A stretch of 64,000 nucleotides of DNA, from contig JAYPOZ010000007.1 of assembly GCA_038131165.1 (NCBI GenBank), positions 1 through 64,000 on the forward strand, given 5' to 3'. The stretch comes from UBA6544 sp038131165 (GTDB taxonomy: Bacteria > Pseudomonadota > Alphaproteobacteria > UBA8366). Of the stretch, positions 26,610-35,664 are shown one piece after another; position 1 is the stretch's first letter, and each line of letters opens with the position of its first letter. A program made the translations under genes and the position numbers. The notes beneath the pieces were generated by a model. That model ran no database searches, had not been told where the DNA came from, and saw nothing but the letters and a program-made list of their open reading frames with translations.

Positions 26610-27482
26610 ATGACGTGCCTGACCCGGGAGCAGATCGACCAATTCCGGGAAGACGGCGTTTTGACCGTCCGGGATGCCGTCGACGGCGATCTCTTGGAGA
26701 GATTGAAATCGGATTTCGACGCCTGGGTCGAGGAAAGCCGCGGCCACAACGCTCCCTACGGCGCTTGCATCGATGGGCGTCCGCGTTTCGACCTGCAGCC
26801 GGGTCACAGCGCCGAGCATCCGGCGCTGCGCCGGGTGCAGGCGCCGACCGAAGTGTCGGAGGCCTATTACCGGGCGATGGCGGACAGCCGCATGACGGAT
26901 ATGGTCGCCGACCTGATTGGCCCCGATGTGAAACTCCATCACTCGAAGATCAATTCGAAACTGCCGGGGACCGCGACCGAGGTGAAATGGCACCAGGATT
27001 TCTGCTTCACGCCCCATACCAATGCTGATGTCGTGACGGCGTTGCTGATGATCGACGACGTGACGGAGGAGAACGGCCCGCTCGAGGTGCGGCCCGGTTC
27101 GCACAAGGGACCGCTGCATTCGATCTGGCAGGACGGGGTCTTCACCGGCGCGGTCGCACCCGAGGTCGAAGCGGAAATCAGCCGCGACGCGGTCCGCGGC
27201 ATGGGGCCGGCGGGTTCCGTCTGCCTGATGCACACGCGGCTGGCCCACGGCTCCGCGCCGAACCGTTCCCGTCAGCCGCGCACCTTGCTGATCTGCGTCT
27301 ATTCGGCGGGCGACGCTCACGCCTGCTCGCCCAATCCCGTGCCGACCGAACACGAGGGGCTTTTCGTGCGAGGCGAAAATCCCGGACGGATCCGCAGCGA
27401 GCCCTATACCGTCGCAATCCCGCAATACCCGAAGACGTCTTTCTTCCAGCAGCAATCCGAAGACGAACGGCGCGCGGGCTAA
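26610..27482 (+). CDS. phytanoyl-CoA dioxygenase family protein (second)
   Basis: A Fe(II)/2-oxoglutarate oxygenase of 290 residues, clearly distinct from the one at 24948. H128 and D130 in KWHQDF, H213 in LAHGSAPN and R224 in RQPRTLL form the metal and co-substrate site. The C-terminal segment GDAHACSPNPVPTEHEGL is shared with ectoine-hydroxylase-like members. The ATG at 26610 has a GAAAGGGGA Shine-Dalgarno; the frame opens earlier at a TTG (26580) without one. It lies 5 bp from the MFS transporter, so the oxygenase substrate may be what that transporter moves (inference). Confidence 0.88.
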   Translation: MTCLTREQIDQFREDGVLTVRDAVDGDLLERLKSDFDAWVEESRGHNAPYGACIDGRPRFDLQPGHSAEHPALRRVQAPTEVSEAYYRAMADSRMTDMVADLIGPDVKLHHSKINSKLPGTATEVKWHQDFCFTPHTNADVVTALLMIDDVTEENGPLEVRPGSHKGPLHSIWQDGVFTGAVAPEVEAEISRDAVRGMGPAGSVCLMHTRLAHGSAPNRSRQPRTLLICVYSAGDAHACSPNPVPTEHEGLFVRGENPGRIRSEPYTVAIPQYPKTSFFQQQSEDERRAG

Positions 27483-27487
27483 CGGAG

Positions 27488-28687
27488 ATGACCGGCCAGC
27501 GCCCGATCCTTTTCGGCGGCGCAGCGTTGGCGAGCGGATTCCTCGTCCTCTTCGTCAGCGGCGGGTCGCGCCAGGCCATCGGCCTCGTGCTCAAGCCGAT
27601 GGCGGAGAGTTTCGGATGGGAGCGGGGCGCTTTGGGGGCAGCCGTCGCCCTTTTCCTCGTCGTCTCGGCGGTGGGCATGTTCGTCGCCGGCTCTCTCGCC
27701 GACCGCTTCTCGTTGCGCGCCATCCTCGGCGACGGAATTGCCTTCTGCGCCGTCGGAATCGGCGGAATGAGCCTCGTCGCCGAACCCTGGCACGCGCTGC
27801 TGCTCTACGGACTGATCTTCGGTATCGGTGCCGGGGCCGCTTCGGTCACGCCAGTCGGTGTCATGGTGACCCGCCGCTATCCCGGACGCGCTGGTCTGGC
27901 CAATGCTGCCGCCATCGCCGGTATGGGACTTGGTCAATTGGCCATTATCGCGGCGCTGGCCGTGATATTGGCGGGAGAGGGGTGGCAGCCGGTCTTCCTC
28001 GCGCTTGGCGCTTTGAACCTCGTTGTGGCACTGCTCATTTTCCGGTTCCTGCGCGAGGGAATTCATCTCGGATCGGCACCGTATTTGGGTGCGGACACCC
28101 CGTTCGGCAAGGTCCTGGCGCAGCCGTATTTCTGGCTCCTGGTGGCGGTCTATGCGCTCTGCGGATTTCAGGATTTTTTCGTGGCCACCCACGTCGTCGC
28201 CTTCGCGCTCGATCAAGGGCTGGGGGCGCTTCTCTCGGGCAATCTGCTGGCATTCATGGGATTGGCGGGGCTTCTCGGCGTATTGGCCTCGGGTGCATGG
28301 AGCGACAAGAGAGGCCCGATTCCGCCCGCAATCGCCTGTTTTGCCCTCTGCGCGGCGCTTTTCGTCCTCATTCTGTCCACTAGGGATCCGGGGGCCGTGG
28401 CTAGTTTTGCATTGCTGTACGGGGTCACTTTCTGGGTGACTGCGCCGCTCACCGTGGTTTTCGTGCGCGATGCGTTCGGCGTCCGGCATTTGGGGGCGCT
28501 GAGCGGTTTCGTGACGATGATCCACCACATCTGCGGGGGGCTCGGTGCGTGGATGGGAGCGGCGCATTTCGACACGGATGGCGACTATGATCTGACCTTT
28601 GCGATCATGGCGGTATGTTCGCTCGCCGGAATATTGCTGACGGCCCTGATGGGCCGCCGCCAAGCTCTAGAGCTTCGGAAACCGTAG
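27488..28687 (+). CDS. MFS transporter
   Basis: A 399-residue major facilitator with twelve hydrophobic segments. The loop between helices 2 and 3 reads AGSLADRFSLRAIL, a variant of the MFS motif A (GxLaDRxGrr); the repeated motif in the second half appears as ASGAWSDKRGP. The overall look, with GGSRQAIGLVLKPM in helix 1, is that of carboxylate-type (OFA-like) transporters. It starts 5 bp after the second PhyH gene and is probably translated from the same message. Its last 21 bases overlap the convergent cupin-like gene. Confidence 0.88.
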   Translation: MTGQRPILFGGAALASGFLVLFVSGGSRQAIGLVLKPMAESFGWERGALGAAVALFLVVSAVGMFVAGSLADRFSLRAILGDGIAFCAVGIGGMSLVAEPWHALLLYGLIFGIGAGAASVTPVGVMVTRRYPGRAGLANAAAIAGMGLGQLAIIAALAVILAGEGWQPVFLALGALNLVVALLIFRFLREGIHLGSAPYLGADTPFGKVLAQPYFWLLVAVYALCGFQDFFVATHVVAFALDQGLGALLSGNLLAFMGLAGLLGVLASGAWSDKRGPIPPAIACFALCAALFVLILSTRDPGAVASFALLYGVTFWVTAPLTVVFVRDAFGVRHLGALSGFVTMIHHICGGLGAWMGAAHFDTDGDYDLTFAIMAVCSLAGILLTALMGRRQALELRKP

Positions 28688-29422
28688 CAGGAGAATGCCG
28701 AGCCCATTGGCGCCGGCTTCGAGCTCCACGACGCCTTCGTCCGGTGAGGCGAACTCCACCGAGAGGGGCGGCAGGTCCTTGCCGTCCCGGCGCAAGGTGC
28801 CCGCGACGACGACATGATATTGCCCACCACCGTCGCCCGCATCCGGCAATGCCGCGGTGGCGCCAGGCGCCAGTCCCCGCCATTCGGCGAACAATCCGTC
28901 TTCTTCAGCCTCGATCAGTGTCTCGCGCCGTAAGTCCTCGCCCGCGCCCGGCAGTTCCTTGGCGCCATAGTCGGACTTGACGCCGATCACCTGGCGTTGC
29001 TGTCCCTTGACCAGCATGTCGTTCTTGGCCGGCAGGTATTTGGCGCCCGAATCCCAACATTGGCGCAGGGTAAAGTAGTCGATGCCTTCCGCTTCCGCGT
29101 TGATCGGCCCATAGGGCGTATTGGCGCCTGCATATTGAATCGTCAACGGATCGGCCCGTAGTTTTCCGACGGAACCGCCGCCATGCACGAAAACCTGATA
29201 CTGGTTGGTCTGGTGAAAGTGCGGGCGAGTGACCGAGTGTGGCGGCTGCATTACCAGATAGGCTTGCGGCGCGTCGTCGGCCCCATCCATTTTCTCGCCG
29301 TATCCTGGGGTTCCGGGCTTCGGCGAGGAGCCGATATACTCGCGCGCCTTGTAGGGTTGATCGTCGACCAGGCTCGAAATTTCGTTACGGGCCGCTTTTC
29401 GGGCGTCGGTCGATATCAGCAT
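28667..29422 (-). CDS. cupin-fold protein of unknown function
   Basis: A 251-residue soluble protein. The segment HSVTRPHFHQTNQYQVFVHG looks like a cupin motif 1 with two or three candidate metal histidines, and a second barrel-like half ends GANGLGILLLRFPKL. I know no named family that fits well. It is convergent with the MFS gene (21-bp overlap) and divergent from the WD40 gene. A role with the neighbouring transporter is possible but unsupported. Confidence 0.6.
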   Translation of the reverse strand: MLISTDARKAARNEISSLVDDQPYKAREYIGSSPKPGTPGYGEKMDGADDAPQAYLVMQPPHSVTRPHFHQTNQYQVFVHGGGSVGKLRADPLTIQYAGANTPYGPINAEAEGIDYFTLRQCWDSGAKYLPAKNDMLVKGQQRQVIGVKSDYGAKELPGAGEDLRRETLIEAEEDGLFAEWRGLAPGATAALPDAGDGGGQYHVVVAGTLRRDGKDLPPLSVEFASPDEGVVELEAGANGLGILLLRFPKL

Positions 29423-29533
29423 GGAAGCAGTCCTCGGGCGATCTTACTGGATTGACGTTAGGGGCTCATATATCACGATGGCGCCGGATGTGGAGCGCTG
29501 GAGTACGAATCGTCCGCGGTAGGGAGCCATAGT

Positions 29534-31402
29534 GTGTCGAAAAAAGTGGGGATGCAGTTTGGACTGAGCAAGAAGCCCGCATCGGACGTTATGCCGGCGC
29601 ATGTTAAGTTCGAGATTCTGGGAGCGCTTCTGCTGGCTCTCGGCATCGTCGCCTTCGCGTCCTTCGATCCGGCCTGGCTGCCGGACAGAAGCTCGCCGGA
29701 CGTCGAAAGCGAAGATAGAGTCTTATCGAACGCGGTTCCGGAATCCGAATCCGAGCGAACGCAGCGGCTGCTGTCTTTGGCGAAAGCAATGATCGAGCGG
29801 GGAGACGCCGTGACCGGAGGCCTGCTGGCCCTCGCGGGGTTGCCTGAGAGGTGGGAGGCGGTGGCGGAAGAAGGTTTACTCGACCTGCATAGGCTTCTCT
29901 ACCAGGCTCATTTCGCCCGCCGGGAGGCCCAGGTGTTCAAGGGGCATGCCGGTCTTGTGCGCAGCGCGGCGTTTGCACCGGACGGACGGCGTCTCGTGAC
30001 GGCTTCGGCCGACGGTTCCGCCCGCTTGTGGGACATTGGGACCGGCGAGGAGGTCGCCGCTCTCAAGGGTCATCGAGGCGAAGTTTGGGACGCGGTTTTC
30101 AGTCCAGACGGCACGCGCGTGACCACCGTTTCTTTCGACAAGACCGCGCGGATGTGGAATGCGCAAACAGGTGCCGAGATTGCCGTCTTGCGCGGCAACG
30201 AGGGCGAGGTGGTGGGGGCGGCCTTCAGCCCGGACGGTGATCGCCTCGTTACCGCATCCTACGATCATACGGCCCGTCTCTGGGACACGCTGTCCGGAGC
30301 CGTCGTCGCCGTGATGCGAGGACATGAGGCGGCCATCCGCTGGACCGCCTTCAGCCGGGACGGGACGCGGGTGATCACCGCCTCCGATGATCGAACGGCC
30401 CGGGTCTGGGATGCGACGAGCGGCCAAGAGATGGCCGTGCTGCGCGGCCATACTGGGACTATTCTTCGGGTGGCCTTCAATCGCGATGGCAGTATGGCCG
30501 CGACCGCATCGTCCGATGGCACCGCGCGGCTATGGAATACGGAAACCGGGGCCGAGGTCGGGCTGTTACGCCACGACACCTTTGTCGATGCGGTCGCCTT
30601 TGGACCGCTCGGCAAGCGCCTCGCGACCGCTTCCGGAGATTGGACCGTCCGACTTTGGGATGTGGCAAGTGGCGCGCCGGTTTCGGTGTTACGGGGGCAC
30701 GGGGGCTGGGTGCGTGCGGTCGACTTCGATCCAAAAGGCGATCGGCTGGTGACGGCTTCCGCCGATGGTACGGCGCGTCTCTGGAATGCACGGACGGGCG
30801 CCGCCATCGCCGTGTTGGGCGGACACGGCAATGCCGTCCACTTCGCGGCCTTCTCGCCCGACGGCGACCATATCGTCACCACTTCGGCGGACGGCACCGC
30901 GCGCCTGTGGACGGCCCGCGCCGGCACGGCGACGGAGCGGCTGGCCGGTACCGGGCCGAAACTTCGCGCCGGGGGGTTCAGTCCGGACGGCTCTCGCCGG
31001 GTGGTCCCTTCGGAGAACAACACGGCCGAAATACGCGATAGTCTGACGGGAGACGTCCAGGCGGTCTTGCAAGGGCATGAATCGCCCGTTCGGTCAGCGG
31101 CCTTCGATCAGACAAGCCGGCGCATCGTCACCGCGACAGCTGAAGGCGTCATTCGGCTTTGGGATGCCAATGCAGGCAATTTTCTGGCCTCTCTGCGCCT
31201 GGCGACGATCGATACAGCGGTTGTCGCATTCGATCCGGAACGGGAAGGGATTGTCGGCCTGTCGAGCGACGGCACTGCCTATCGCCACGCGGCGTTTTCC
31301 GATTTGCAGGCGCTTGTGGCGCATCTGCGCCGACACCTGCCCCGTCGCCTGAGCGAGCGGCAAGTCAAGGAATTCGGACTAGAAGGCTCGGTCCAGCCTT
31401 AA
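29534..31402 (+). CDS. membrane-anchored WD40 repeat protein
   Basis: A 622-residue protein with a single N-terminal membrane helix (about 26-45), then a short helical region (LAKAMIERGDAVTGGLLALA), then about eleven WD40-type blades from residue 130 to 600. Repeats show the GH...AFSPDG...VTAS.DGTARLWD pattern; those near residues 335, 460 and 545 are degenerate. The helical linker resembles the segment that precedes WD40 arrays in bacterial nSTAND and caspase-like signalling proteins, but no NTPase, TIR or peptidase domain is present. It is probably a periplasmic-facing scaffold. The start is GTG at 29534; an ATG 18 bases later is possible. Confidence 0.88.
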   Translation: MSKKVGMQFGLSKKPASDVMPAHVKFEILGALLLALGIVAFASFDPAWLPDRSSPDVESEDRVLSNAVPESESERTQRLLSLAKAMIERGDAVTGGLLALAGLPERWEAVAEEGLLDLHRLLYQAHFARREAQVFKGHAGLVRSAAFAPDGRRLVTASADGSARLWDIGTGEEVAALKGHRGEVWDAVFSPDGTRVTTVSFDKTARMWNAQTGAEIAVLRGNEGEVVGAAFSPDGDRLVTASYDHTARLWDTLSGAVVAVMRGHEAAIRWTAFSRDGTRVITASDDRTARVWDATSGQEMAVLRGHTGTILRVAFNRDGSMAATASSDGTARLWNTETGAEVGLLRHDTFVDAVAFGPLGKRLATASGDWTVRLWDVASGAPVSVLRGHGGWVRAVDFDPKGDRLVTASADGTARLWNARTGAAIAVLGGHGNAVHFAAFSPDGDHIVTTSADGTARLWTARAGTATERLAGTGPKLRAGGFSPDGSRRVVPSENNTAEIRDSLTGDVQAVLQGHESPVRSAAFDQTSRRIVTATAEGVIRLWDANAGNFLASLRLATIDTAVVAFDPEREGIVGLSSDGTAYRHAAFSDLQALVAHLRRHLPRRLSERQVKEFGLEGSVQP

Positions 31403-31764
31403 GCGGGCAATTCGGCCGCGGCGAGCGACTGTTTGTCCCTCTCAAGACGACCCGGGTCGGCGCAATTCTGCGTCAGAGCCCAATTGGCAATGGTGAAATC
31501 CGGACGTGCCGCCGGGAGCCTTTGGCGAAACGCGTGAGCCTGCTTCGTCTCGCCCGTGTCGGCATAGGTTAGCACGATGTCTACAAGGCCGAAGCTCGGG
31601 CTGCGGCGGTTATAGTCGAGCAGAATCGCGGTGTCGTCCTCGTAGCGCCCTGTATAGCGAAAGGCATGGCCAAGGACGCTGCCACGTTCTTCGTCATCGT
31701 GTATCGGAGTGTCGCCTGTTCGCCTTCCGCCGGGTTCCGCCAGACCTTCGAGGCTCGTGGCCAA
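31399..31764 (-). pseudogene. remnant of a TPR-tailed protein (cyclase-type C-terminus)
   Basis: The last ~92 residues read like the C-terminal TPR tail found on many alphaproteobacterial adenylate cyclase/TPR or winged-helix/TPR proteins: LGHAFRYTGRYEDD, LVDIVLTYADTGETKQA, ARPDFTIANWAL and DPGRLERDKQSLAAAELP. The body of such a protein (several hundred residues) is missing, and the first 28 residues of the frame look like noise. It is most likely a truncated gene remnant whose 5' part was lost, possibly when the WD40 gene arrived. It overlaps the WD40 stop by 4 bases. Confidence 0.55.
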
Positions 31765-31875
31765 GTGACCCCCCTCATTTCAGCTCGCCTGTCAGAAAGG
31801 GATGGTAGGGCATGTCTCTTTTATGAGCATCCGCATTCGCCCACTTGCGTGCGCGGATAGTACACGGGAACGGAT

Positions 31876-32370
31876 TTAATCGGCAGCGATGCGGTCAGTC
31901 GCCTCGTCGCCTCTGACCTCCGCCAGGCCGGGGCCGAATTTGCCACCGGCCCGAACGGCAGACAGATTGTCCTGAATGAACGGCTTATAGGCGGCATCCT
32001 CGATCAAGATGTGATGATTTAGCCNNNNNNNNNNGTAATTCAGGACCTCGATCATCGTTTTACGTTCGACGGCCTGGGCGAGTCGGTTTCGCATGTCGTA
32101 GACGAATTGCGTGAAACTGCCGTGAGATTTGGTATGGCCTGTCAGTTGTTCGTATCTTACCGCCCGCAGCATGCTTTCTTCGCGCGAGAAATGATATTGG
32201 GTATAGGTAACGAGTTCCTTGAAATGCCGGGCCATTACCGCATGGTCGACGTTGGCCTCTGTCTCCAACATGTCGTGCATTTCATTGATAATCGAAATCA
32301 GCGCGCGATGATCGGAATCGATCAAATGTGCGCCGACACTCATATCATCGTTCCATTCGAAAAAGGCCAT
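31876..32370 (-). CDS. bacteriohemerythrin
   Basis: A 164-residue O2-binding hemerythrin with a di-iron site. Ligands follow the family pattern: H21 (DSDHRAL), H60 and E64 (HFSREE), H79 and H83 (HTKSH), H120 and D125 (HHILIED). The N-terminus FFEWNDDMSVG is the usual bacteriohemerythrin opening. Four residues between NY and LNHH are unreadable because of a 10-N run at 32025-32034; the spacing still fits a normal protein. The ATG at 32370 has an AAAAGGGGG Shine-Dalgarno. A perfect FNR-type palindrome lies 72 bp upstream, fitting O2-responsive control. Confidence 0.9.
   Translation of the reverse strand: MAFFEWNDDMSVGAHLIDSDHRALISIINEMHDMLETEANVDHAVMARHFKELVTYTQYHFSREESMLRAVRYEQLTGHTKSHGSFTQFVYDMRNRLAQAVERKTMIEVLNYXXXXLNHHILIEDAAYKPFIQDNLSAVRAGGKFGPGLAEVRGDEATDRIAAD
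32025..32034. other. 10-N assembly gap inside bacteriohemerythrin gene
   Basis: Ten undetermined bases. The reading frame stays open across them, and the missing residues fall where relatives have a short variable-to-conserved stretch before the H-x4-D ligands, so the true gap is probably about 10 bases. Confidence 0.95.
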
Positions 32371-32434
32371 AGCACCCCCTTTTGCCACGGACAATTCCCC
32401 ACACTGGACGCTAGAATCTCACCCGGGAAGCGCA

Positions 32435-32448
32435 TTGATCTAAATCAA
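32435..32448 (-). promoter_or_regulatory. FNR/ANR-type box upstream of bacteriohemerythrin
   Basis: TTGAT-CTAA-ATCAA matches the FNR consensus TTGAT-N4-ATCAA perfectly. It is 72 bp (centre) upstream of the bacteriohemerythrin ATG, the only gene reading away from it at that distance; DUF1491 ends on its other side. A weak -10 (TAGCGT, 32408-32413) gives a centre at about -40.5. The consensus is established knowledge; binding is inference. Confidence 0.7.
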
Positions 32449-32470
32449 GAGCGTTGCGGCGACAACGGGA

Positions 32471-32839
32471 TCAAATTACGTCGCCATCGACCCAGTGACG
32501 CCCTTCGCGATCTTCGATCTCGATGACCCAGAGGTCGGGGTCACGTTCGGCTTGGCGCGCGATATAGGCATCGGCCTGTGCTTCCGGTACCAACGCGCCG
32601 TCAAGCGCTTCCAGCCAGCCGAGCTTGCCTTCGAGATCGCGCATCTGGCTCATCACCCGGCACCCGGCCTCCAACTGGTTCAGTTTCAGAATGACGATCC
32701 CGCTGTGCGGGTCGCCGCGCCGTGCCACGATCATCGGCACGCCCGCCACACTGCAGCGTTTCACGTGGGCTTTCACCCAAAGTTCGGTAGGCAGGCGTCC
32801 TTCGACCATGAAATACAGTTTACCCGCATCCCTCACCAT
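32471..32839 (-). CDS. DUF1491 family protein
   Basis: A 122-residue protein with the DUF1491 pattern: LPTELWVKAHVKRC, VARRGDPHSGIVILKLNQ and the C-terminal RDPDLWVIEIEDREGRHW. The family is small, alphaproteobacterial and uncharacterised. The ATG at 32839 is preferred over 32875; no strong ribosome site separates them. It is divergent from the IlvD/Edd gene with 63 bp between starts, and the FNR box for bacteriohemerythrin sits just beyond its stop. Confidence 0.8.
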   Translation of the reverse strand: MVRDAGKLYFMVEGRLPTELWVKAHVKRCSVAGVPMIVARRGDPHSGIVILKLNQLEAGCRVMSQMRDLEGKLGWLEALDGALVPEAQADAYIARQAERDPDLWVIEIEDREGRHWVDGDVI

Positions 32840-32902
32840 TGACAGCCGCCCACCTGCCCCCAACACTGCCGCCAATCAGAAAGTTCCATCGGGAGAAAGA
32901 CC

Positions 32903-34651
32903 ATGGCGGACGGTAACGGTTCGAACGGCAACGGCGGCAACAAACCCGGACGCAGCAAGGCTTGGTTCGGGCCGATGGATCGGGACGGGTTCGTCCACCG
33001 CAGCTGGATGCGCAACCAAGGCCATCCGACTCATGTCTTCGACGGTCGCCCGGTTATCGGTATCTGCAACACCTGGTCGGAATTGACGCCGTGCAACGGC
33101 CATTTCCGGGAGCTGGCCGAGCACGTGAAGCGGGGCGTCTACGAGATGGGCGGATTTCCGGTCGAGTTTCCGGTTATGTCCTTGGGCGAAACCCTGATGC
33201 GGCCGACCACAATGCTGTTTCGCAACCTCGCCAGCATGGATGTCGAGGAATCGATCCGCGCCAATCCGATGGACGGCGTCGTGCTGCTCACCGGTTGCGA
33301 TAAGACCACGCCGTCCCTGTTGATGGGCGCGGCAAGCTGCGGCTTGCCGACCATCGTGTGCTCCGGCGGGCCGATGCTGAACGGAAAGTTCCGCGACCGC
33401 GACATCGGCTCCGGCACCAGCGTTTGGGAATTCTCCGAGGACGTGCGCGGCGGCAAGATGACCCTGGCCGATTTCATGGACGCGGAGGCTGGCATGTCGC
33501 GCTCCGCCGGGCATTGCATGACCATGGGCACTGCGTCGACCATGGCGTCTATGGTCGAGGCCCTCGGCATGGGTCTGCCGTCGAACGCCGCTATTCCTGC
33601 TGCCGATTCACGCCGTAAGGTGGTCGCCCGCATGGTCGGTCAGCGCATCGTCGATATGGTCAAAGAGAACCTGACCATCGACAAAATCCTTACCAAGGAA
33701 GCCTTCGAGAACGCGATCATGGTCAACGGCGCCATCGGCGGCTCGACCAATGCCGTCGTGCATCTGATGGCCATTGCCGGGCGCATCGGGGTCAAGCTCG
33801 ATCTCGACGACTGGGACCGGCTCGGTCGCGACATGCCGTGTCTCGTCAATCTGATGCCGTCCGGCAAGTACCTGATGGAGGATTTCTTTTATGCGGGTGG
33901 GCTCCCGGTGGTGATCAAGGAGATCGGCGACCGGCTGCACAAAGACGCGCTGACGGTCAACGGTCAGACGATCTGGGAGAATTCGAAGGATGCGGTCTGC
34001 TACGATCGCGACGTCATCTTCAACCAGGACAAGCCGTTCAAGGATTCGGGCGGCATTGTCGTGCTGCGCGGCAACCTAGCGCCGACGGGTGCGATTCTGA
34101 AGCCCTCCGCCGCGACCGAAGAGCTGATGCAGCACAAGGGCCGCGCGGTGGTATTCGAGGACATCGACCACTTTAAGGAGAAGGTCAACGACCCGGACCT
34201 CGACGTGGAGCCGAACGACGTGTTGGTACTAAAGAACTGCGGGCCCAAGGGATATCCAGGGTTCCCGGAAGTCGGCAATCTGGAACTGCCGCCGAAGATT
34301 CTGGCGCAGGGCATTACCGACATGGTGCGGATTTCCGACGCGCGAATGAGCGGTACCGCCTACGGCACGGTCGTGCTGCATACGTCGCCGGAAGCGGCGG
34401 CGGGCGGCACCCTGGCGCTGGTCCAGGACGGTGATATGATCGAGCTCGACGTAAAAGGACGACGCCTCCATCTCGATGTCTCCGACGAAGAGCTGGAACG
34501 CCGCCGCGCCGCGTGGACTCCGCCGATTCCGCCGATGGAGCGGGGCTATTACAAGCTCTACACCGACCATGTTCTGCAAGCGGATACGGGCGCGGATCTG
34601 GATTTCCTCGTCGGCAATTCCGGCGCTCCGGTGCCGCGGGAGAGTCATTAG
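32903..34651 (+). CDS. IlvD/Edd family sugar-acid dehydratase
   Basis: A 582-residue [2Fe-2S] dehydratase. Cluster cysteines are C64 (NTWSELTPCN), C132 (TGCDKT) and C205 (GHCMTMGT); K134 is the expected carbamylated lysine that binds Mg2+. The NTWSELTPCN form and the N-terminal HRSWMRNQG are characteristic of pentonate dehydratases such as L-arabinonate and D-xylonate dehydratase rather than of branched-chain IlvD. The product would be a 2-keto-3-deoxy acid. It lies at the head of a sugar-acid gene set with an SDR, a 2-hydroxyacid dehydrogenase and a DenD-like protein. The first 17 residues are Gly/Asn-rich and probably disordered. Confidence 0.9.
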   Translation: MADGNGSNGNGGNKPGRSKAWFGPMDRDGFVHRSWMRNQGHPTHVFDGRPVIGICNTWSELTPCNGHFRELAEHVKRGVYEMGGFPVEFPVMSLGETLMRPTTMLFRNLASMDVEESIRANPMDGVVLLTGCDKTTPSLLMGAASCGLPTIVCSGGPMLNGKFRDRDIGSGTSVWEFSEDVRGGKMTLADFMDAEAGMSRSAGHCMTMGTASTMASMVEALGMGLPSNAAIPAADSRRKVVARMVGQRIVDMVKENLTIDKILTKEAFENAIMVNGAIGGSTNAVVHLMAIAGRIGVKLDLDDWDRLGRDMPCLVNLMPSGKYLMEDFFYAGGLPVVIKEIGDRLHKDALTVNGQTIWENSKDAVCYDRDVIFNQDKPFKDSGGIVVLRGNLAPTGAILKPSAATEELMQHKGRAVVFEDIDHFKEKVNDPDLDVEPNDVLVLKNCGPKGYPGFPEVGNLELPPKILAQGITDMVRISDARMSGTAYGTVVLHTSPEAAAGGTLALVQDGDMIELDVKGRRLHLDVSDEELERRRAAWTPPIPPMERGYYKLYTDHVLQADTGADLDFLVGNSGAPVPRESH

Positions 34652-35664
34652 TCCCCTAAATATGGGATCACGTCCTTTCCGAAGCGCTCGATGGCGGCCA
34701 TGATCTCCTTGTGGGGCGGGCCGCCGGAATGGGCGTGACGCAGGCGCAGCAGAAAATAGGTGCTGCCGGTCGCCTTGCTCCAGCGCTTGAATTCGGCAAC
34801 GCAGGTCTCGGGGTTCCCGGTGACGATGCGGTCCTTCCAAATCCGCTCGAACTGGAAATCGTCTTCGGATGAGAATTCGTGGAAGGCGTTGGCGCCGTTC
34901 CGCCAGTAGTACTTGTAGGCGTCCATCACCTCCGGGCCGTAGACGCGGGCCGCATCCTCCAGACTGTCGGCGACCCAAGCGTCGCGCATCATGACCACTT
35001 CCGGCTCGTTGCCAGCCGCGATCGCGGCCTTTCGATAGGTTTCCGCCGCCGCCGCACTGTCGCTGAGCGGCCAGCTCGGGCTCATCACCACCGCGTCGCC
35101 GATGCGCCCGGCGCGTTCCAGCGCCGCCGGAACCCAGGCACCGATCCAGATCGGCGGCCGCGGCTGCTGGATCGGTTTCGGCGTAACTCGCACGTTCTCA
35201 ATATCGAAATGTCGGCCCTTATGGGTGAAATGCTCGCCGGTCCAGGCCTTCTTCAGGATAGCGACGGCTTCCTCGAACCGTCCGACCCGATGCCGCTTTT
35301 CGATCCCAAGGGCCCGGAAATCCGCGTCCTGATAGCCGATCCCGACACCGAGTGCGACGCGCCCGCCTGAGACCGCTTCCAAGGTCACCACATCCTCCGC
35401 TACCCGCAACGGATGATGCAGCGGCAGCAGCAGAACCGACGTGCCGATCTGGATCGTCTTGGTGCGTGCCGCCACGGCGCTGCCGACCACCAATGGCGAG
35501 GGTAGGAAACCGTCACGATCCTGATGATGTTCGCCGAAGAAGAACCCGTGAAAGCCGGAGGCCTCCGCAAGTTCGGCCTCGGCGATGGTCTCCGCAACGC
35601 AGCGGTCCATGTCGTCGCCCCGGGGTGGGTTCGCGATCGACGAGTAGAGTCCAAGCCTGATCAT
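34648..35664 (-). CDS. LLM class flavin-dependent oxidoreductase
   Basis: A luciferase-like TIM-barrel flavoprotein of 338 residues, using FMNH2 or F420. Family signatures include FFFGEHHQD, the central VALGVGIGYQDADF, FEEAVAILKKAW and PPIWIGAW. Members are monooxygenases or F420-dependent dehydrogenases; the substrate is not predictable. A strong GGGAGG Shine-Dalgarno precedes the ATG at 35664. Its stop overlaps that of the dehydratase by 4 bases in convergent orientation. Confidence 0.88.
   Translation of the reverse strand: MIRLGLYSSIANPPRGDDMDRCVAETIAEAELAEASGFHGFFFGEHHQDRDGFLPSPLVVGSAVAARTKTIQIGTSVLLLPLHHPLRVAEDVVTLEAVSGGRVALGVGIGYQDADFRALGIEKRHRVGRFEEAVAILKKAWTGEHFTHKGRHFDIENVRVTPKPIQQPRPPIWIGAWVPAALERAGRIGDAVVMSPSWPLSDSAAAAETYRKAAIAAGNEPEVVMMRDAWVADSLEDAARVYGPEVMDAYKYYWRNGANAFHEFSSEDDFQFERIWKDRIVTGNPETCVAEFKRWSKATGSTYFLLRLRHAHSGGPPHKEIMAAIERFGKDVIPYLGD

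Noticed and set aside
29929..31290. Tandem repeats read as a possible CRISPR or minisatellite
   Set aside because: The repetition is at protein level (WD40 blades) in one open frame; unit sequences vary and there are no identical repeats with unique spacers.
32903..34651. ilvD (branched-chain dihydroxy-acid dehydratase)
   Set aside because: The NTWSELTPCN and HRSWMRNQG segments match pentonate dehydratases better, and the neighbours handle sugar acids.
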